Of a stretch of 64,000 nucleotides of DNA, positions 34,714-44,402 are shown piece after piece; positions within the stretch are counted from its first letter, which is position 1; every line of letters starts with the position of its first letter. The DNA is taken from positions 3,162,001-3,226,000 of the forward strand of contig OZ248539.1 in the NCBI GenBank assembly GCA_965234685.1. The letters run 5' to 3'. Under the pieces are notes generated by a model. That model worked only from the letters and a program-made list of their open reading frames with translations. It was not told the DNA's origin and searched no databases. The position numbers and the translations under genes were made by a program. This DNA comes from Fimbriimonas planktonicus (GTDB taxonomy: Bacteria > Armatimonadota > Fimbriimonadia > Fimbriimonadales > Fimbriimonadaceae).

Positions 34714-35787
34714 TTAGCGACCAGATCGAACCGGCGCTTTTCGGTGAATGCGGTTTGCCATCTCCAAAATCATCATCTCCAAAGTCTCGATCCGCGAGAA
34801 CGCCGGAAGAGCGCCTTTGAGCTTGGCGTCGGTGTCGGCAAGTATCTGGAAGCAACCTTCAATTCTTCCGAGGGAGACGTTCTGCGCGGCGGTCATGTAG
34901 GTGCGCTGGGTGTACGGCTTTTCGCGGCAAATATTCGGCTTGCTGGGGAACTGCGCTGCGAGGCTTTCGGATGCGTTCGAAGGTTGAACTTGCGCTTCGT
35001 GACAGACCCGGGCTTGGTAGAGCAGGCGTACCGCTCGCAAAGTCTGGGGCAGGATGTTGCCAAAAATGGCGGCATCGGCCTTGTCGGAATTGTTCACCAG
35101 AATCCGCAATTGCCGCAATGCGCTGGCCACGTCGTTCTTCAAGATGCCGTCCATTATGGAGAATACGTTCCATTCTCGGGCCGGAACCACGATGGCGCGG
35201 ACGTCGGACTCCTTGATCTGCGCTTCGTCGTTGGCGTAAAGGCATAACTTGTCGAGCTCTTCCGCCGCTCGGCTAAAGCCGCCGCCACACATCTCAAGCA
35301 ACGTATCGAGCGCCGGGCCGCTGATCTGCTTGCCTTGCTTTGCCGCAAGCGCCTTAAGCTCGTCGACTGCCTTCTCTCCACTCGCGTTCGGGGCCAAGAC
35401 GGCTCCACCCGCGGCCACCACGAGCTTCTCCCAGTTCTTCCGTCGCGTCGCAAGGCGAGATTCGTCCCCGCTGGCGTCGTCGGCCATCAAGATGACCAGC
35501 GCGGTCGGGGGAAGTCCATGCAACGCAGTGGATTTCAGGTCAGCATCGCGGCGCAGTAGGTGCCGAACGATAACGGTTCGCCTCACGGCCATGAACGGTG
35601 CGGTCCCTGCGCTTGCGGCCCAGGTGGAAGGGTCAGTCGTGTCGCCGTCCATCATCTCCGTCTCAAAGTCGTCCTTCGTGACTTCGGCGGCAAAGAGCAA
35701 ATCGGTGAGGGCGTGGTCGCGCAGCGTCGGCTCGTCGCCCGAAATCAGGACGAGGCTCTTGGCGGCGGCTTTCTTGACATCACTCAC
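34714..35787 (-). CDS. holA: DNA polymerase III subunit delta
   Basis: 357 residues. It opens the sliding clamp during loading. The family start LVLISGDEPTLRDHALTDLL is clear, and GGGFSRAAEELDKLCLYA is the central delta motif, followed by the C-terminal collar region (NVFSIMDGILKNDVASALRQL). It overlaps the TgpA-like gene by four bases. holB and dnaX for the same complex are also in this window but in different operons. Confidence 0.9.
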   Translation of the reverse strand: MSDVKKAAAKSLVLISGDEPTLRDHALTDLLFAAEVTKDDFETEMMDGDTTDPSTWAASAGTAPFMAVRRTVIVRHLLRRDADLKSTALHGLPPTALVILMADDASGDESRLATRRKNWEKLVVAAGGAVLAPNASGEKAVDELKALAAKQGKQISGPALDTLLEMCGGGFSRAAEELDKLCLYANDEAQIKESDVRAIVVPAREWNVFSIMDGILKNDVASALRQLRILVNNSDKADAAIFGNILPQTLRAVRLLYQARVCHEAQVQPSNASESLAAQFPSKPNICREKPYTQRTYMTAAQNVSLGRIEGCFQILADTDAKLKGALPAFSRIETLEMMILEMANRIHRKAPVRSGR

Positions 35788-37844
35788 GATTTTTGGTTTC
35801 GAAGACTAGCTTTGAGCGCGGCGATCTGCTTACGGATCGTTTTAACGGTCTCGTCTGCGGGAGGTTCCGGGGCGTACATCCCGATCGCGATCACCTCGGC
35901 TAAGCGGCTAGCTTCTTCTGGGTTCGTGAGTTTATCTCCAAGCGAACGCACGTACTCACCCAAGGTTTGACTCACCCGGCGGCGCTGTTTCGTGCGACGT
36001 TCGAGCATTTTTACAAACTCAACGGCCACGCGGTCAATCTCGCGACGCCGAACGATCGTGCCGCTCGGGCGCAATCGAACGTAAGCAACGGCTGCGACTA
36101 CGACTACGCCGAGGAAGATCACTCCGCCGTCGACCAAGCGCCGGAACTCGTCGCTTTGATAGAACGGCACGGTAGATGTGGCGGTGCCCCGCTCTCCGCC
36201 GGGAACGGATTGGGCGTCTCCCGTCGCATCGTAGACCACCCAGCCGTAGTCCTCAAAGAGGATCTCGCACCACGCGTGGTAGTCCTTTTCCAGAACCAAC
36301 TGGCGACTCGCGCCATCCTTGTTGAACGGATCGGGCAAGAAGCCCTGGACATAGCGAGCGGGTAATCCGGCCTCGCGGGCTAACACGGTCATTGTGGTGG
36401 CGAAGAGGTCGCAATAGCCCTCTTTACTCTCGAAAAGGAAGTGATCAACCGGGTCGGAGCCGCTCGGGACGGCTTGTGCTTTGATGTTGTATAGGCACTG
36501 GTTGCCGATTGCGACGCGCAAGCGGTCAGCTTTCTCACGGTCCGTCTTTGCCCCTTTAATGGCTTTTGCAACGAAGTCCTTCACACGCTTCGGAACTCGC
36601 GGCTTCCGAACTAGGGTCGTTTCTGCAAACTCGGTGGCAAGCGAAATTTCGTAGCCGGAGTCTTCTGCAGGTTCGATGGCACTTCCGGTGAAGCTCGTTC
36701 GTCCGGATTGGGCATCTATGTTGTAGGTGCCATAGTTCGAAGGCCGAATCTCGTCTGACTCGTTCCATACCACGACCTCTGCCGGGGCGGGAAGGGTGAA
36801 CGCGGGGGTGAGTCGGGTGATTGTAAAGGTAAATTGAGCCGGTTCAGCAATCCATTGCTGGGCTTGGTTGTAAGCGCCGTTGTACTCTCGATCCCATCCC
36901 GAGCCGGTGTAATTGTCGTAGATGGACGAGCGGAGGTAGCTGTTTCCGCCGGTGGCGGAGTACTCATAAAGCGGCCTTGCGGTGAGCCCCGCGTTCGGGC
37001 CGTTGCCGACCCTGAGCTCCGCGACATCCCGAATGGTGTTCCCGCGTGTGTTTTGCGGCACCGCCGAGGTCGGAACCGTGACCTTAACGTTCGAAGCTAC
37101 GGTTTGTACGGTGGCTTGGATCACCGGTGCGCCGAGCAAACTGAGCCCAACGATGACGAGGGCGGAAAGCAAAGCCCATTCTGGCCCGGCCATCCACTGC
37201 CAAGGACCCATGCGCATCCGTTCATACAAGGCTTGGTCTTGCCGCACGGCCGATTGGACGCGGCTCTTTTGCTCGGCACGACCCGCAAAACCGGACTCGA
37301 TGACAAGCCGAAGCATGTCTCGGCCGTGAGCGCGGGAGAAGAGGGTGGCCAGACACAACAGGAATCCGAAGAAGTTGAACGTAACGTCTCGGTAGGTGTC
37401 GTAAACGCCAACCAGGCCGAAGAGGGCAATGGCCGGAATGGCCTGGAAGAGCAACGTGCCGTCGCGCCAGGTCACAAAACTGCCGAGGGTGAGCATCCAG
37501 CCTAGCCAGCTTGCGGCCAACAGCGCGCGAGGAAACGGCTCGCCCGGAAGCAGGCTGTTCAAGCTTTGAGACTGGGTGACGGCGATCAGCCCAAGCACGG
37601 CATAGAGAAATCCGTCCGCTTTGATTAACCAGGAATCCCCAAGCAATCGGCGGACAAAGAAGCTGAAAACGGTGCCGACGGCAATGAGGCGGACGAAGAA
37701 CATGCCCACTTCTGGCTGGTTGATTCCCATGCCGGCGGAGTAGGCCGCAAGCATGCTGCCAACCGTCATGAGCAGGTAGTCCAACGTGTTGATCTTGCTT
37801 CGATCTCGCGGTGCGGTTGAGGCGCGAAGGCTCAAATTAAGCAT
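35784..37844 (-). CDS. Membrane transglutaminase of the TgpA type
   Basis: 686 residues. About six N-terminal membrane helices (DUF3488-like) are followed by an exported domain and a transglutaminase core: Cys in ESKEGYCDLFATTM, His in EKDYHAWCEILFED, Asp in VVYDATG. A further helix (FLGVVVVAAVAYVRL) and a cytoplasmic DUF4129-type tail with coiled-coil character complete it. It is the third gene of the widespread MoxR-DUF58-TgpA set; overlaps of eight bases with DUF58 and four with holA make coupling likely. The target protein is unknown. Confidence 0.9.
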   Translation of the reverse strand: MLNLSLRASTAPRDRSKINTLDYLLMTVGSMLAAYSAGMGINQPEVGMFFVRLIAVGTVFSFFVRRLLGDSWLIKADGFLYAVLGLIAVTQSQSLNSLLPGEPFPRALLAASWLGWMLTLGSFVTWRDGTLLFQAIPAIALFGLVGVYDTYRDVTFNFFGFLLCLATLFSRAHGRDMLRLVIESGFAGRAEQKSRVQSAVRQDQALYERMRMGPWQWMAGPEWALLSALVIVGLSLLGAPVIQATVQTVASNVKVTVPTSAVPQNTRGNTIRDVAELRVGNGPNAGLTARPLYEYSATGGNSYLRSSIYDNYTGSGWDREYNGAYNQAQQWIAEPAQFTFTITRLTPAFTLPAPAEVVVWNESDEIRPSNYGTYNIDAQSGRTSFTGSAIEPAEDSGYEISLATEFAETTLVRKPRVPKRVKDFVAKAIKGAKTDREKADRLRVAIGNQCLYNIKAQAVPSGSDPVDHFLFESKEGYCDLFATTMTVLAREAGLPARYVQGFLPDPFNKDGASRQLVLEKDYHAWCEILFEDYGWVVYDATGDAQSVPGGERGTATSTVPFYQSDEFRRLVDGGVIFLGVVVVAAVAYVRLRPSGTIVRRREIDRVAVEFVKMLERRTKQRRRVSQTLGEYVRSLGDKLTNPEEASRLAEVIAIGMYAPEPPADETVKTIRKQIAALKASLRNQKS

Positions 37845-39033
37845 ATTCCCCTCCGTCGATTGGCATCACAAACGGGCTAGCTCCGCCGGCGCGAAGGCCG
37901 GCAATAAAGTCCGGGTTGGTAGCGCTGACCCCCTTAAACTTCGGATCGAACGCGTGGGCATCGTAGAGTAACGGGACGATCGTCGTGCCGCGAACGGCTA
38001 GCCGAGGCATGATTCCGGCTAGGTTCGGGTCCGCGACCGAAAGCAGTACAAACACAACCGAGCCCGGCGGCAATTGGCCATCGGTTCGAGCGAGTTCCTC
38101 GCTGACGGTCGAACCGGAGTCGTCGGCAATGGTCGCGAGCACTTCGCTGATTTCCCGAATTCGCTCGGTTGGCAACAAGTGGCTCGCGGCATTGTCCAGG
38201 CCTGGAAGTTCCACTCGCGCGCCTTGCTGAATGAACATATCGGCCAGGAAAAGTACGTGTCCGCACATCATGTCGAGCGAGCCGATGGAATCGCTGGCCA
38301 GATCGGTGCCTCGGGTTCGTTGGAACAGGAATGCGGCGGCGGCGTGAGTACCGGCCTCAAATTCTTTCACCAGCAGGCGACCGGTTCGGGCGGTGGAGCG
38401 CCAGTGAACGTGCCGGAGGGAGTCGCCGTGCGAGTATTCGCGAATACCGCGAGGTTCAATTCCCGCGCCTCGGGTCTGGCCGCTTTCGGCTTCGCTTATG
38501 CCCCAGCCGGCGGCGACGGGGAGTTCGATCGAGACCGGAATCGGACGTGGGACAATCGTGATCTCCGTCGTCTCCGTCTCGTAGTCTTTCTTTTTGGTCA
38601 CGAGGCCGAGGGCGTCCGTTCCGGAGACGGTGAGTCCGCTCCATCGGTAGCGACCGCGCCGTAAAGCACGAAATTGGTACTGCGTGACGATGGGCGTATC
38701 AAAGGCGGGGGCAACGGGAAGGCTGGGAGTCAGGCTCTGCACCCGCAGTCGGCCCGGCAACTTGTCGAGCACCGAAATGAGTGGGCGGCGGATACGGCGT
38801 TCGCTCCAGATCGCGATTTCGATCGTGACCAAGTCGCCAATTCGAACCGAACTCGGCGCGATTCGCTCGAAGCGCAGACCTCGAACGGCCAGCCAAGCCT
38901 GCAAGTTACTGCCGCCGATGGTTGCAAACAAGGCCGTTCCCATGTAGAAGAGCGACGGCGCTTGAATGAGTACCGCCACCACCGCAAGGAAAATGGAAGC
39001 CAGCGTGAGCGAGAATCCGGCGACGTTTCGCAT
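37837..39033 (-). CDS. DUF58 membrane protein (vWA-like)
   Basis: 398 residues. Two N-terminal membrane helices (LTLASIFLAVVAVLI and YMGTALFATIGGSNL) precede a beta domain and the DUF58 motif region GIEPRGIREYSHGDSLRHVH, followed by WRSTARTGRLLVKEFE. DUF58 proteins act with MoxR ATPases, probably as the substrate-binding vWA-like partner. The ATG lies four bases after the MoxR gene. Confidence 0.9.
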   Translation of the reverse strand: MRNVAGFSLTLASIFLAVVAVLIQAPSLFYMGTALFATIGGSNLQAWLAVRGLRFERIAPSSVRIGDLVTIEIAIWSERRIRRPLISVLDKLPGRLRVQSLTPSLPVAPAFDTPIVTQYQFRALRRGRYRWSGLTVSGTDALGLVTKKKDYETETTEITIVPRPIPVSIELPVAAGWGISEAESGQTRGAGIEPRGIREYSHGDSLRHVHWRSTARTGRLLVKEFEAGTHAAAAFLFQRTRGTDLASDSIGSLDMMCGHVLFLADMFIQQGARVELPGLDNAASHLLPTERIREISEVLATIADDSGSTVSEELARTDGQLPPGSVVFVLLSVADPNLAGIMPRLAVRGTTIVPLLYDAHAFDPKFKGVSATNPDFIAGLRAGGASPFVMPIDGGEYA

Positions 39034-39037
39034 TTGT

Positions 39038-39988
39038 TTAGTTCACAGGAACCGGGGCAGGAACGCTGTCGAGCATCTTGATGATCGCCATTTCCGGCGT
39101 GATACCTTGGCTTCGTAGCTCAGCACGCGCGATAACTCGGTGGGCCAAAACGGCCGGCGCAAGGGACTTCACGTGCTCGGGGCGAATCTGGGTTTCTCCG
39201 GCCATCGCGGCGGCAGCCTGGGCGGCGCGCATGAGGTGGAGCGATCCGCGAGGCGAGGCGCCCATGAGCAACTGCGTGCTTTCTCGGGTGGCGCGGACGA
39301 CGTCAACGACGTACTCCTTGAGCTTTTCGTGGACGAACACGGTTCGAACCGCTTCTTGCATCGCGATCATTTCTTCGAGGCTGACTACCGGCACGATATC
39401 GTCGACCGGGTGGTGCTTTTGCTGGGAGGAAAGGACGGCGATTTCTCCGGCTTTGTCGGGGTAGCCCAGGGAGAGTCGGGCAAAGAATCGGTCGAGCTGG
39501 GCTTCCGGCAGCGGATAGGTGCCGGTCATTTCCAGGTTGTTCTGCGTGGCAAGAACGAAGAACGGATTCGGGAGCATGCGAGGCTCGCCGTCCAGCGAGA
39601 CCTGTCGCTCTTCCATGGCTTCGAGGAGCGAGCTTTGCGTCTTCGGCGTGGCGCGGTTGATTTCATCCGCCAAGACGACGTTTCCAAAAATAGGGCCGGG
39701 GCGGAACTCGAACTCGGATGTCTTCTGGTTGAAGATGGAGCTTCCGGTAACGTCGCTCGGGAGGAGGTCGGGCGTGAACTGCACACGGCGGAATTCGCCG
39801 CCAATGGCTCGTGAAAGCGCCTTGGCGAGCGTTGTTTTTCCGACGCCGGGAATGTCTTCGAGCAACAAGTGCCCTCCGCACAACATGGTGAGAACCGAGC
39901 GCTCAACCGTTTCTCGCTTACCTACGATGGCCGTCTCTACGGCGGCGACGATCTTGCTTGCTAGACGCGAAACTTCTGTGATCTCCAA
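39038..39988 (-). CDS. MoxR-family AAA+ ATPase
   Basis: 316 residues. Walker A is GVGKTTLAKALS in LLEDIPGVGKTTLAKAL, Walker B is VVLADEINRATPKTQSSLLE, sensor 1 is FFVLATQNNLEMTGTYPLPE, and sensor 2 sits in GASPRGSLHLMRAAQAAA. MoxR ATPases act as chaperone-like remodellers of partner proteins. It heads the operon MoxR, DUF58, TgpA-like, holA and possibly the three paralogues behind it. Confidence 0.93.
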   Translation of the reverse strand: MEITEVSRLASKIVAAVETAIVGKRETVERSVLTMLCGGHLLLEDIPGVGKTTLAKALSRAIGGEFRRVQFTPDLLPSDVTGSSIFNQKTSEFEFRPGPIFGNVVLADEINRATPKTQSSLLEAMEERQVSLDGEPRMLPNPFFVLATQNNLEMTGTYPLPEAQLDRFFARLSLGYPDKAGEIAVLSSQQKHHPVDDIVPVVSLEEMIAMQEAVRTVFVHEKLKEYVVDVVRATRESTQLLMGASPRGSLHLMRAAQAAAAMAGETQIRPEHVKSLAPAVLAHRVIARAELRSQGITPEMAIIKMLDSVPAPVPVN

Positions 39989-40110
39989 ATTCCCGTTCTC
40001 CCTTTCCCCGAGGTTCTACGACAAACCCGTTTGCATTATGCGGGACGATTCCTAAATCTAGGCCGTCGACATACTAGGTTCCGCCACTTGCACGGTAACG
40101 GGAAAACATA

Positions 40111-40147
40111 GGTACGAGTTCCCGAGGATTTAGCCGTTCGGGGTACC
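40111..40147 (+). repeat. Inverted repeat just upstream of the SRP RNA
   Basis: GGTAC (40111-40115) with GTACC (40142-40146), and inner CCCGA with TTCGGG, can fold into one imperfect hairpin. It may be a promoter-proximal structure or an extra 5' helix if the SRP RNA is longer than annotated. It is in the 160-base gap after the MoxR start, which otherwise shows nothing clear. Confidence 0.4.
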
Positions 40148-40149
40148 TT

Positions 40150-40256
40150 CTTTGAGCCGGGAACTGCGCGGCGGCAGGTTGGTGAACTCCGCCAGGATCG
40201 GAAGGTAGCAACGGTAAGTCGATTCTCCGTGCGACGCATTCTTCCCGGTACTCTCG
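40150..40256 (+). ncRNA. ffs: Signal recognition particle RNA (small bacterial type)
   Basis: The conserved SRP tip is unmistakable: GCCAGGATCGGAAGGTAGCA (40191-40210) with the GGAA tetraloop, followed by ACGGTAAG. Outer helices pair GAG-CCGGGAA (40154-40163) with TTCCCGG and CTC (40242-40253), and TGCG (40165-40168) with CGCA (40235-40238). Ends are estimated from pairing. It lies directly before dnaX, the same place as in many Gram-positive bacteria. It binds Ffh and guides membrane protein targeting. Confidence 0.9.
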
Positions 40257-40283
40257 CGTTAGCCCTTCGGTCAGGTTCTTCCA

Positions 40284-41885
40284 TTGAGCACGGTTTCCCT
40301 CTACCGCAAATACCGCAGCCAGACCTTTAACGATCTGATTGGGCAAGATCACGTGATTCGCACGCTACAGAACGGCATCACTTCGGGCCGAATCTCGCAC
40401 GCTTATTTATTCACTGGCCCGCGTGGCACCGGAAAAACATCGACCGCGCGATTGCTGGCAAAGGCCCTCTGCGCGACCGATGGACCGACGCCGAACCCAA
40501 GCGATGACGATCCGATTTGTAAGAGCATCGCCGAAGGCTCTTGCGTTGATGTTGTCGAGCTAGACGCCGCTTCGGAATCGGGAGTTGATTCGGTCCGAGA
40601 GAAGATCGTCGAAGTCGCGGAATACCGGCCGATGATCGCGCGGTACCGCATCTTCATCATCGACGAAGTCCACGACCTCAGCCGCTCCGCGTTTGATGCC
40701 TTGCTCAAAACCATCGAAGAGCCGCCGGCGCACTTGGTCTTTATTCTTGCGACGACCGAGTTCAACAAGGTTCCGCCGACGATCCGCTCTCGCTGCCAAA
40801 AGTACGAGTTTCACCGGGCCTCAATGGCCGACTTGGTTTCGCGGCTGAGTTATGTTGCCGAGCAAGAAGGGATCTCGATTGAACCCGGGGCCGTGACGGC
40901 TATCGCCCGAATGGCCGACGGTGGATACCGGGACGCGTTGACCCTGCTTGAGCAGGCGATTGTCGCTACCAACGGCAAGATCACGCTTCAAGCGGTTTAC
41001 GACCAACTCGGCTTGGTGCCCGAGGAAAGTACGGATCGACTCCTGCTTGCTATCAAAGCGAACGACGTCGTTGGCGTCATTAAGCTCGTTGAGGACATGA
41101 CCCGTGCCGGGCGAGATCCTCGAGCGATTTTGGAATCCGCGCTTTACCGGCTCTCCGACCTAACCCGCGCAAGCTATCAGATTGATCGCGACCCGGACGC
41201 CACCCGTGAGGCATCGATGCACGACGTCAGCGTCCAGCTCGGGCGCGATTCGCTGCTCTGGCTTCGGTCCTCGTTCGCCGAGGCGCATAAGGTCATTCGA
41301 GATATTTCCTTGCCGCGGCTCTGGTTGGAATCTGAACTTGTTCGGCTGGCGCAGCACGCGGGTGCGGCACCGGTTGCGGTTGTGGCGGCTGCTTCTGCTC
41401 CTGCTCCGGCCGTTACAAAACCGGCGGCTAAACCGGTTGAGGTGGCTCCGGCAGCTCAGGCAGCTCCGGTTGTCCAAGAGCCTGCCGCTGAAGTTGAAGT
41501 GGCGTCTGCGCCGGTTGTGCCGGCTGATCTCAGTTCGGCAGAGGGATTACTTGCGGAGCTTCTGCGAGTCCTCCCGGAAGTCGCTCATAAAAAGAAACTC
41601 AACGGCGTGTCGGCGATCACCATCGAAGGTGAAAACCTCGTACTTGAGCATCCGCGCAAGTTCGATGTAGACTGGTTTAAGGAGAACGCCAAGCGCGAAG
41701 GCTACATCAACGACCAGCTCACCAAGCTCGTTGGCTCGCCGATGCGCGTCGAGTTTCGGGTCGGCAAGCGGAATCATAGCAGCCAAGATGTGAACTCAAC
41801 GGTAGAATTGCCATACGAAGGGGACAAGTTGGCGCAACTCGTTCGCGAGACGTTCCAAACGGATACCCCGGAGGCAAAACCGTAA
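40284..41885 (+). CDS. dnaX: DNA polymerase III subunits gamma/tau
   Basis: 533 residues starting from TTG 40284 (STVSLYRKYRSQTFNDLIGQ). The AAA+ module has Walker A GPRGTGKTSTARLLAKAL, DEVHDLSRSAFDALLKTIEE and the SRC motif (TIRSRCQKY). The zinc module is reduced: only scattered cysteines remain where four are usual. An Ala/Pro-rich linker (about residues 365-420) separates the collar from a C-terminal tau-like domain. No slippery frameshift site was noticed. It is followed by ybaB and recR in one operon. Confidence 0.93.
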   Translation: MSTVSLYRKYRSQTFNDLIGQDHVIRTLQNGITSGRISHAYLFTGPRGTGKTSTARLLAKALCATDGPTPNPSDDDPICKSIAEGSCVDVVELDAASESGVDSVREKIVEVAEYRPMIARYRIFIIDEVHDLSRSAFDALLKTIEEPPAHLVFILATTEFNKVPPTIRSRCQKYEFHRASMADLVSRLSYVAEQEGISIEPGAVTAIARMADGGYRDALTLLEQAIVATNGKITLQAVYDQLGLVPEESTDRLLLAIKANDVVGVIKLVEDMTRAGRDPRAILESALYRLSDLTRASYQIDRDPDATREASMHDVSVQLGRDSLLWLRSSFAEAHKVIRDISLPRLWLESELVRLAQHAGAAPVAVVAAASAPAPAVTKPAAKPVEVAPAAQAAPVVQEPAAEVEVASAPVVPADLSSAEGLLAELLRVLPEVAHKKKLNGVSAITIEGENLVLEHPRKFDVDWFKENAKREGYINDQLTKLVGSPMRVEFRVGKRNHSSQDVNSTVELPYEGDKLAQLVRETFQTDTPEAKP

Positions 41886-42220
41886 TGAAACTGCCCAAGA
41901 ATTTTGGCCCGCAGGGCTTTGGCGGCGTGATGAAGCAGATGCAGGACGCCATGGCTAAGGCTCAGACCCTTGAAGCCGAGCTTGCCAACGAGCGAATCCC
42001 CGTGGACCGCGGCCCAGTAAAGGCGCTGTTTGATGGCACCGGCCAGCTGCTCACCATCAAGCTTGACCCCGCCGTTGTTGATCCAGAGGACGTTGAAGCG
42101 TTGGAAGATTTGATCGTTGGCGCGGTCCGAACTGGATTCGATATCGCCACCGAGCTTCGCAACAACCGGGTGCAAGGCATCCTTCCAAACGTGCCCGATA
42201 TTCCGGGACTTTCCGGCTAA
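41885..42220 (+). CDS. YbaB/EbfC nucleoid-associated protein
   Basis: 111 residues. The start GFGGVMKQMQDAMAKAQTLE and the PEDVEALEDLIVGAVR segment match YbaB/EbfC, a small dimeric DNA-binding protein of the nucleoid. Its ATG overlaps the dnaX stop by one base (TAATG), and recR follows directly. The dnaX-ybaB-recR order is a widely conserved operon. Confidence 0.92.
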   Translation: MKLPKNFGPQGFGGVMKQMQDAMAKAQTLEAELANERIPVDRGPVKALFDGTGQLLTIKLDPAVVDPEDVEALEDLIVGAVRTGFDIATELRNNRVQGILPNVPDIPGLSG

Positions 42221-42817
42221 GTGCTGTTTCCTCGGCCCCTGGGCGATCTCATCGCAGAACTGGAGAAGCTTCCAGGGGTCGGACCAAAGTCCGCACAACG
42301 CCTGGCCTTTCACCTTTTGAAGGGCTCGGATGCCGATGCGCAGAGGCTCGCCGATTCCATTCGCGACGCGAAGGTCAAGCTGCGCTTTTGCTTGAAGTGT
42401 CAGAACATCTCGGAGCAGCCGGAGTGCGAGATTTGCCGTGACGGCCGTCGAGACGGTTCCATCATCTGCGTCGTCGCGGAAGCCCGTGACATCGCCGCCA
42501 TCGAGCGGATCAACGAGTTTAAGGGGCTGTATCACGTGCTGCATGGCCTCATGAACCCGATGGATGGCATCGGCCCCGAACAGCTGCGTATTCGCGAGCT
42601 CATCCAGCGGCTCCAAGATTCTTCCGTTCACGAACTGATCCTGGCAACCAATCCGACCATCGAAGGTGATGCGACGGCGCTATATCTGGCCCGGTTGCTC
42701 AAACCCTCTGGCATCCGCGTCACCCGACTCGCCCAGGGCATGGCGGTTGGCGGCGAGCTGGATTACGCCGATGCGGCGACCCTGCTCAGCGCGCTCGAAT
42801 ATCGTCGCGAGATGTAG
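42221..42817 (+). CDS. recR: Recombination mediator protein RecR
   Basis: 198 residues from GTG 42221. The helix-hairpin-helix (LEKLPGVGPKSAQRLAFHLL), the four-cysteine zinc finger (CLKCQNISEQPECEIC), the Toprim domain (SIICVVAEARDIAAIE) and the C-terminal TRLAQGMAVGGELDYADA are all in the normal order. It works with RecF/RecO to load RecA at gaps. It directly follows the ybaB stop. Confidence 0.96.
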   Translation: MLFPRPLGDLIAELEKLPGVGPKSAQRLAFHLLKGSDADAQRLADSIRDAKVKLRFCLKCQNISEQPECEICRDGRRDGSIICVVAEARDIAAIERINEFKGLYHVLHGLMNPMDGIGPEQLRIRELIQRLQDSSVHELILATNPTIEGDATALYLARLLKPSGIRVTRLAQGMAVGGELDYADAATLLSALEYRREM

Positions 42818-42820
42818 GCG

Positions 42821-44377
42821 TTAGTCCAGCTCGACCGGAGCGACCTTCAGATCTTCTTTGTCCATCGGGATGAAGAAGAGCGTCATCATTCCGGGGATCG
42901 TGAAGAGGCATACGGCGACAAAGAACCAGGCGTAGCCCATCTTTGGGTCCTCTTTCATCATCGCACTCAGGAGATATCCGCTAAGAATTCCAGCGAGCAT
43001 GGCACCGAGCGCCATGAGACCCGTTGAGATGGCGTAGTGGGACGTTTTGAACTTCGAATCCTGCGACAAATACATGAGATAGACCATGTACGCGCTGAAC
43101 CCAAAGCCGTACCCATACTGGTCAATCGCAATCACTGCTGCCACTCCGATCAAGTCCGGCTTTGTAAACGCAGCCCACACGTAAAAGATGTTTGGTAGGT
43201 TCAGAGAAAGCACCATCGGCCAGATGCAACTCTTGATGCCGTACTTGGAAATGACAGTGCCGCCGAGAATGCCACCCACGGTCAAGGCAAGAACTCCAAC
43301 GCCTCCAATGAGCCAGCCGCTCATCTCCGTGGTCACGCCAAGTCCACCGTTCTGGTAGGTCGCAAGCAAGAAGGGGCCGTTCATTTTTCCGATCATGCTT
43401 TCGCCAAACCGGTAGAAGAATATGAAGGCCAGGATCGCGACGATTCGGTTCTGGCTAAAGTACTCCTTCGCGGCAGGGCCCATCCCGATGTTGGTGAACA
43501 TGTTTCGGGTCGAAAGAACGCCCAGGATGACAACGATCACGCCGACCGGAATCTGCCAATAGTTCTGGGTGTTGTCGTTCCCGGTGACCATCCAGAAAAC
43601 CGAATCGATGGGACGCGTTGCGGCAAAGTTGAACCACATCACGAGGAACTGCACCGAAACGAGCAAAGTGGCCAGCATCAAGAGCACCTGACTAAAGCGC
43701 AAAAGGACGGCTGCAAGGGCAAACCGCTCTCGAGGCGGATCGCCCACTGGCCGGGGCAAGCCTTTGAGGTGCCAAAGCCAGCCGAGCGCATAAACGACGG
43801 TCCCGATGAGCAATGCGATCTGCCAACTTGTGGCTACTTGGGCTCGGGTCGCCGTGGTGGAATCCGCTATGCGCCCGGCGATGATCACGAGGACCCCTGG
43901 GCCGAAAATCATGGCCATCCTAAAGAAGGCCGAACGAACTCCGACAAAGAATGCTTGTTTGTCCTCTTGCAAGGCTAACAAGTAAAAGCCATCGGCAGCG
44001 ATATCGTGCGTTGCACTGAGGAAGGCGATGAGAAAGAACCCAGCGAGGGTGACTGGCAGGAAGGCTGGAGTGGTGACGGCGAACGCAATCAATCCGAGCG
44101 CAATGATGATGAGCGCTTGCATTCCAAGAATCCAAGCTCGTTTGGTCGCAGTGTTGTCCACGAGCGGGCCCCAAAGCATCTTTACCGTCCATGGCCAAGC
44201 AATGAGGCTCGTCCACAGCCCGATCTGTTCGATCGGAACGCCCATGGTGGAGTATATGGTCACGCTCAGCGATTGAACAATGACGACGGGCAACCCCTGT
44301 AAAAAGTACAGGCTCGGGACAAACCCCCAAGGATTTGGGGCGTTGGTGGTCGGGGTGCCAGATTCGATTTCGGCCAT
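42821..44377 (-). CDS. MFS transporter (AmpG/PAT-like)
   Basis: 518 residues from the ATG at 44377; the frame is open upstream to 44581, but that part overlaps the divergent gene and is not membrane-like. About 12-14 helices are visible. The N-terminal pattern FVPSLYFLQGLPVVIVQSLS and WTVKMLWGPLVDN recalls AmpG-type muropeptide or acetyl-CoA transporters. The 25-base gap to the divergent GH65-like lipoprotein suggests shared control, perhaps uptake of a sugar released outside; this is inference. Confidence 0.82.
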   Translation of the reverse strand: MAEIESGTPTTNAPNPWGFVPSLYFLQGLPVVIVQSLSVTIYSTMGVPIEQIGLWTSLIAWPWTVKMLWGPLVDNTATKRAWILGMQALIIIALGLIAFAVTTPAFLPVTLAGFFLIAFLSATHDIAADGFYLLALQEDKQAFFVGVRSAFFRMAMIFGPGVLVIIAGRIADSTTATRAQVATSWQIALLIGTVVYALGWLWHLKGLPRPVGDPPRERFALAAVLLRFSQVLLMLATLLVSVQFLVMWFNFAATRPIDSVFWMVTGNDNTQNYWQIPVGVIVVILGVLSTRNMFTNIGMGPAAKEYFSQNRIVAILAFIFFYRFGESMIGKMNGPFLLATYQNGGLGVTTEMSGWLIGGVGVLALTVGGILGGTVISKYGIKSCIWPMVLSLNLPNIFYVWAAFTKPDLIGVAAVIAIDQYGYGFGFSAYMVYLMYLSQDSKFKTSHYAISTGLMALGAMLAGILSGYLLSAMMKEDPKMGYAWFFVAVCLFTIPGMMTLFFIPMDKEDLKVAPVELD

Positions 44378-44402
44378 CGGCAGGGCTATCATACAGGTTG
44401 CG

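Noticed and set aside
34744..35247. Plus-strand open frame of 167 codons
   Set aside because: It is antisense to holA, which is supported by conserved motifs; no domain is visible on the plus strand.
36834..37505. Plus-strand open frame of 223 codons
   Set aside because: It is antisense to the TgpA-like gene and shows no recognisable motif.
40284..41885. Programmed frameshift for gamma/tau in dnaX
   Set aside because: No slippery A-run with a following stem was noticed at a suitable place, so a single long product is annotated.
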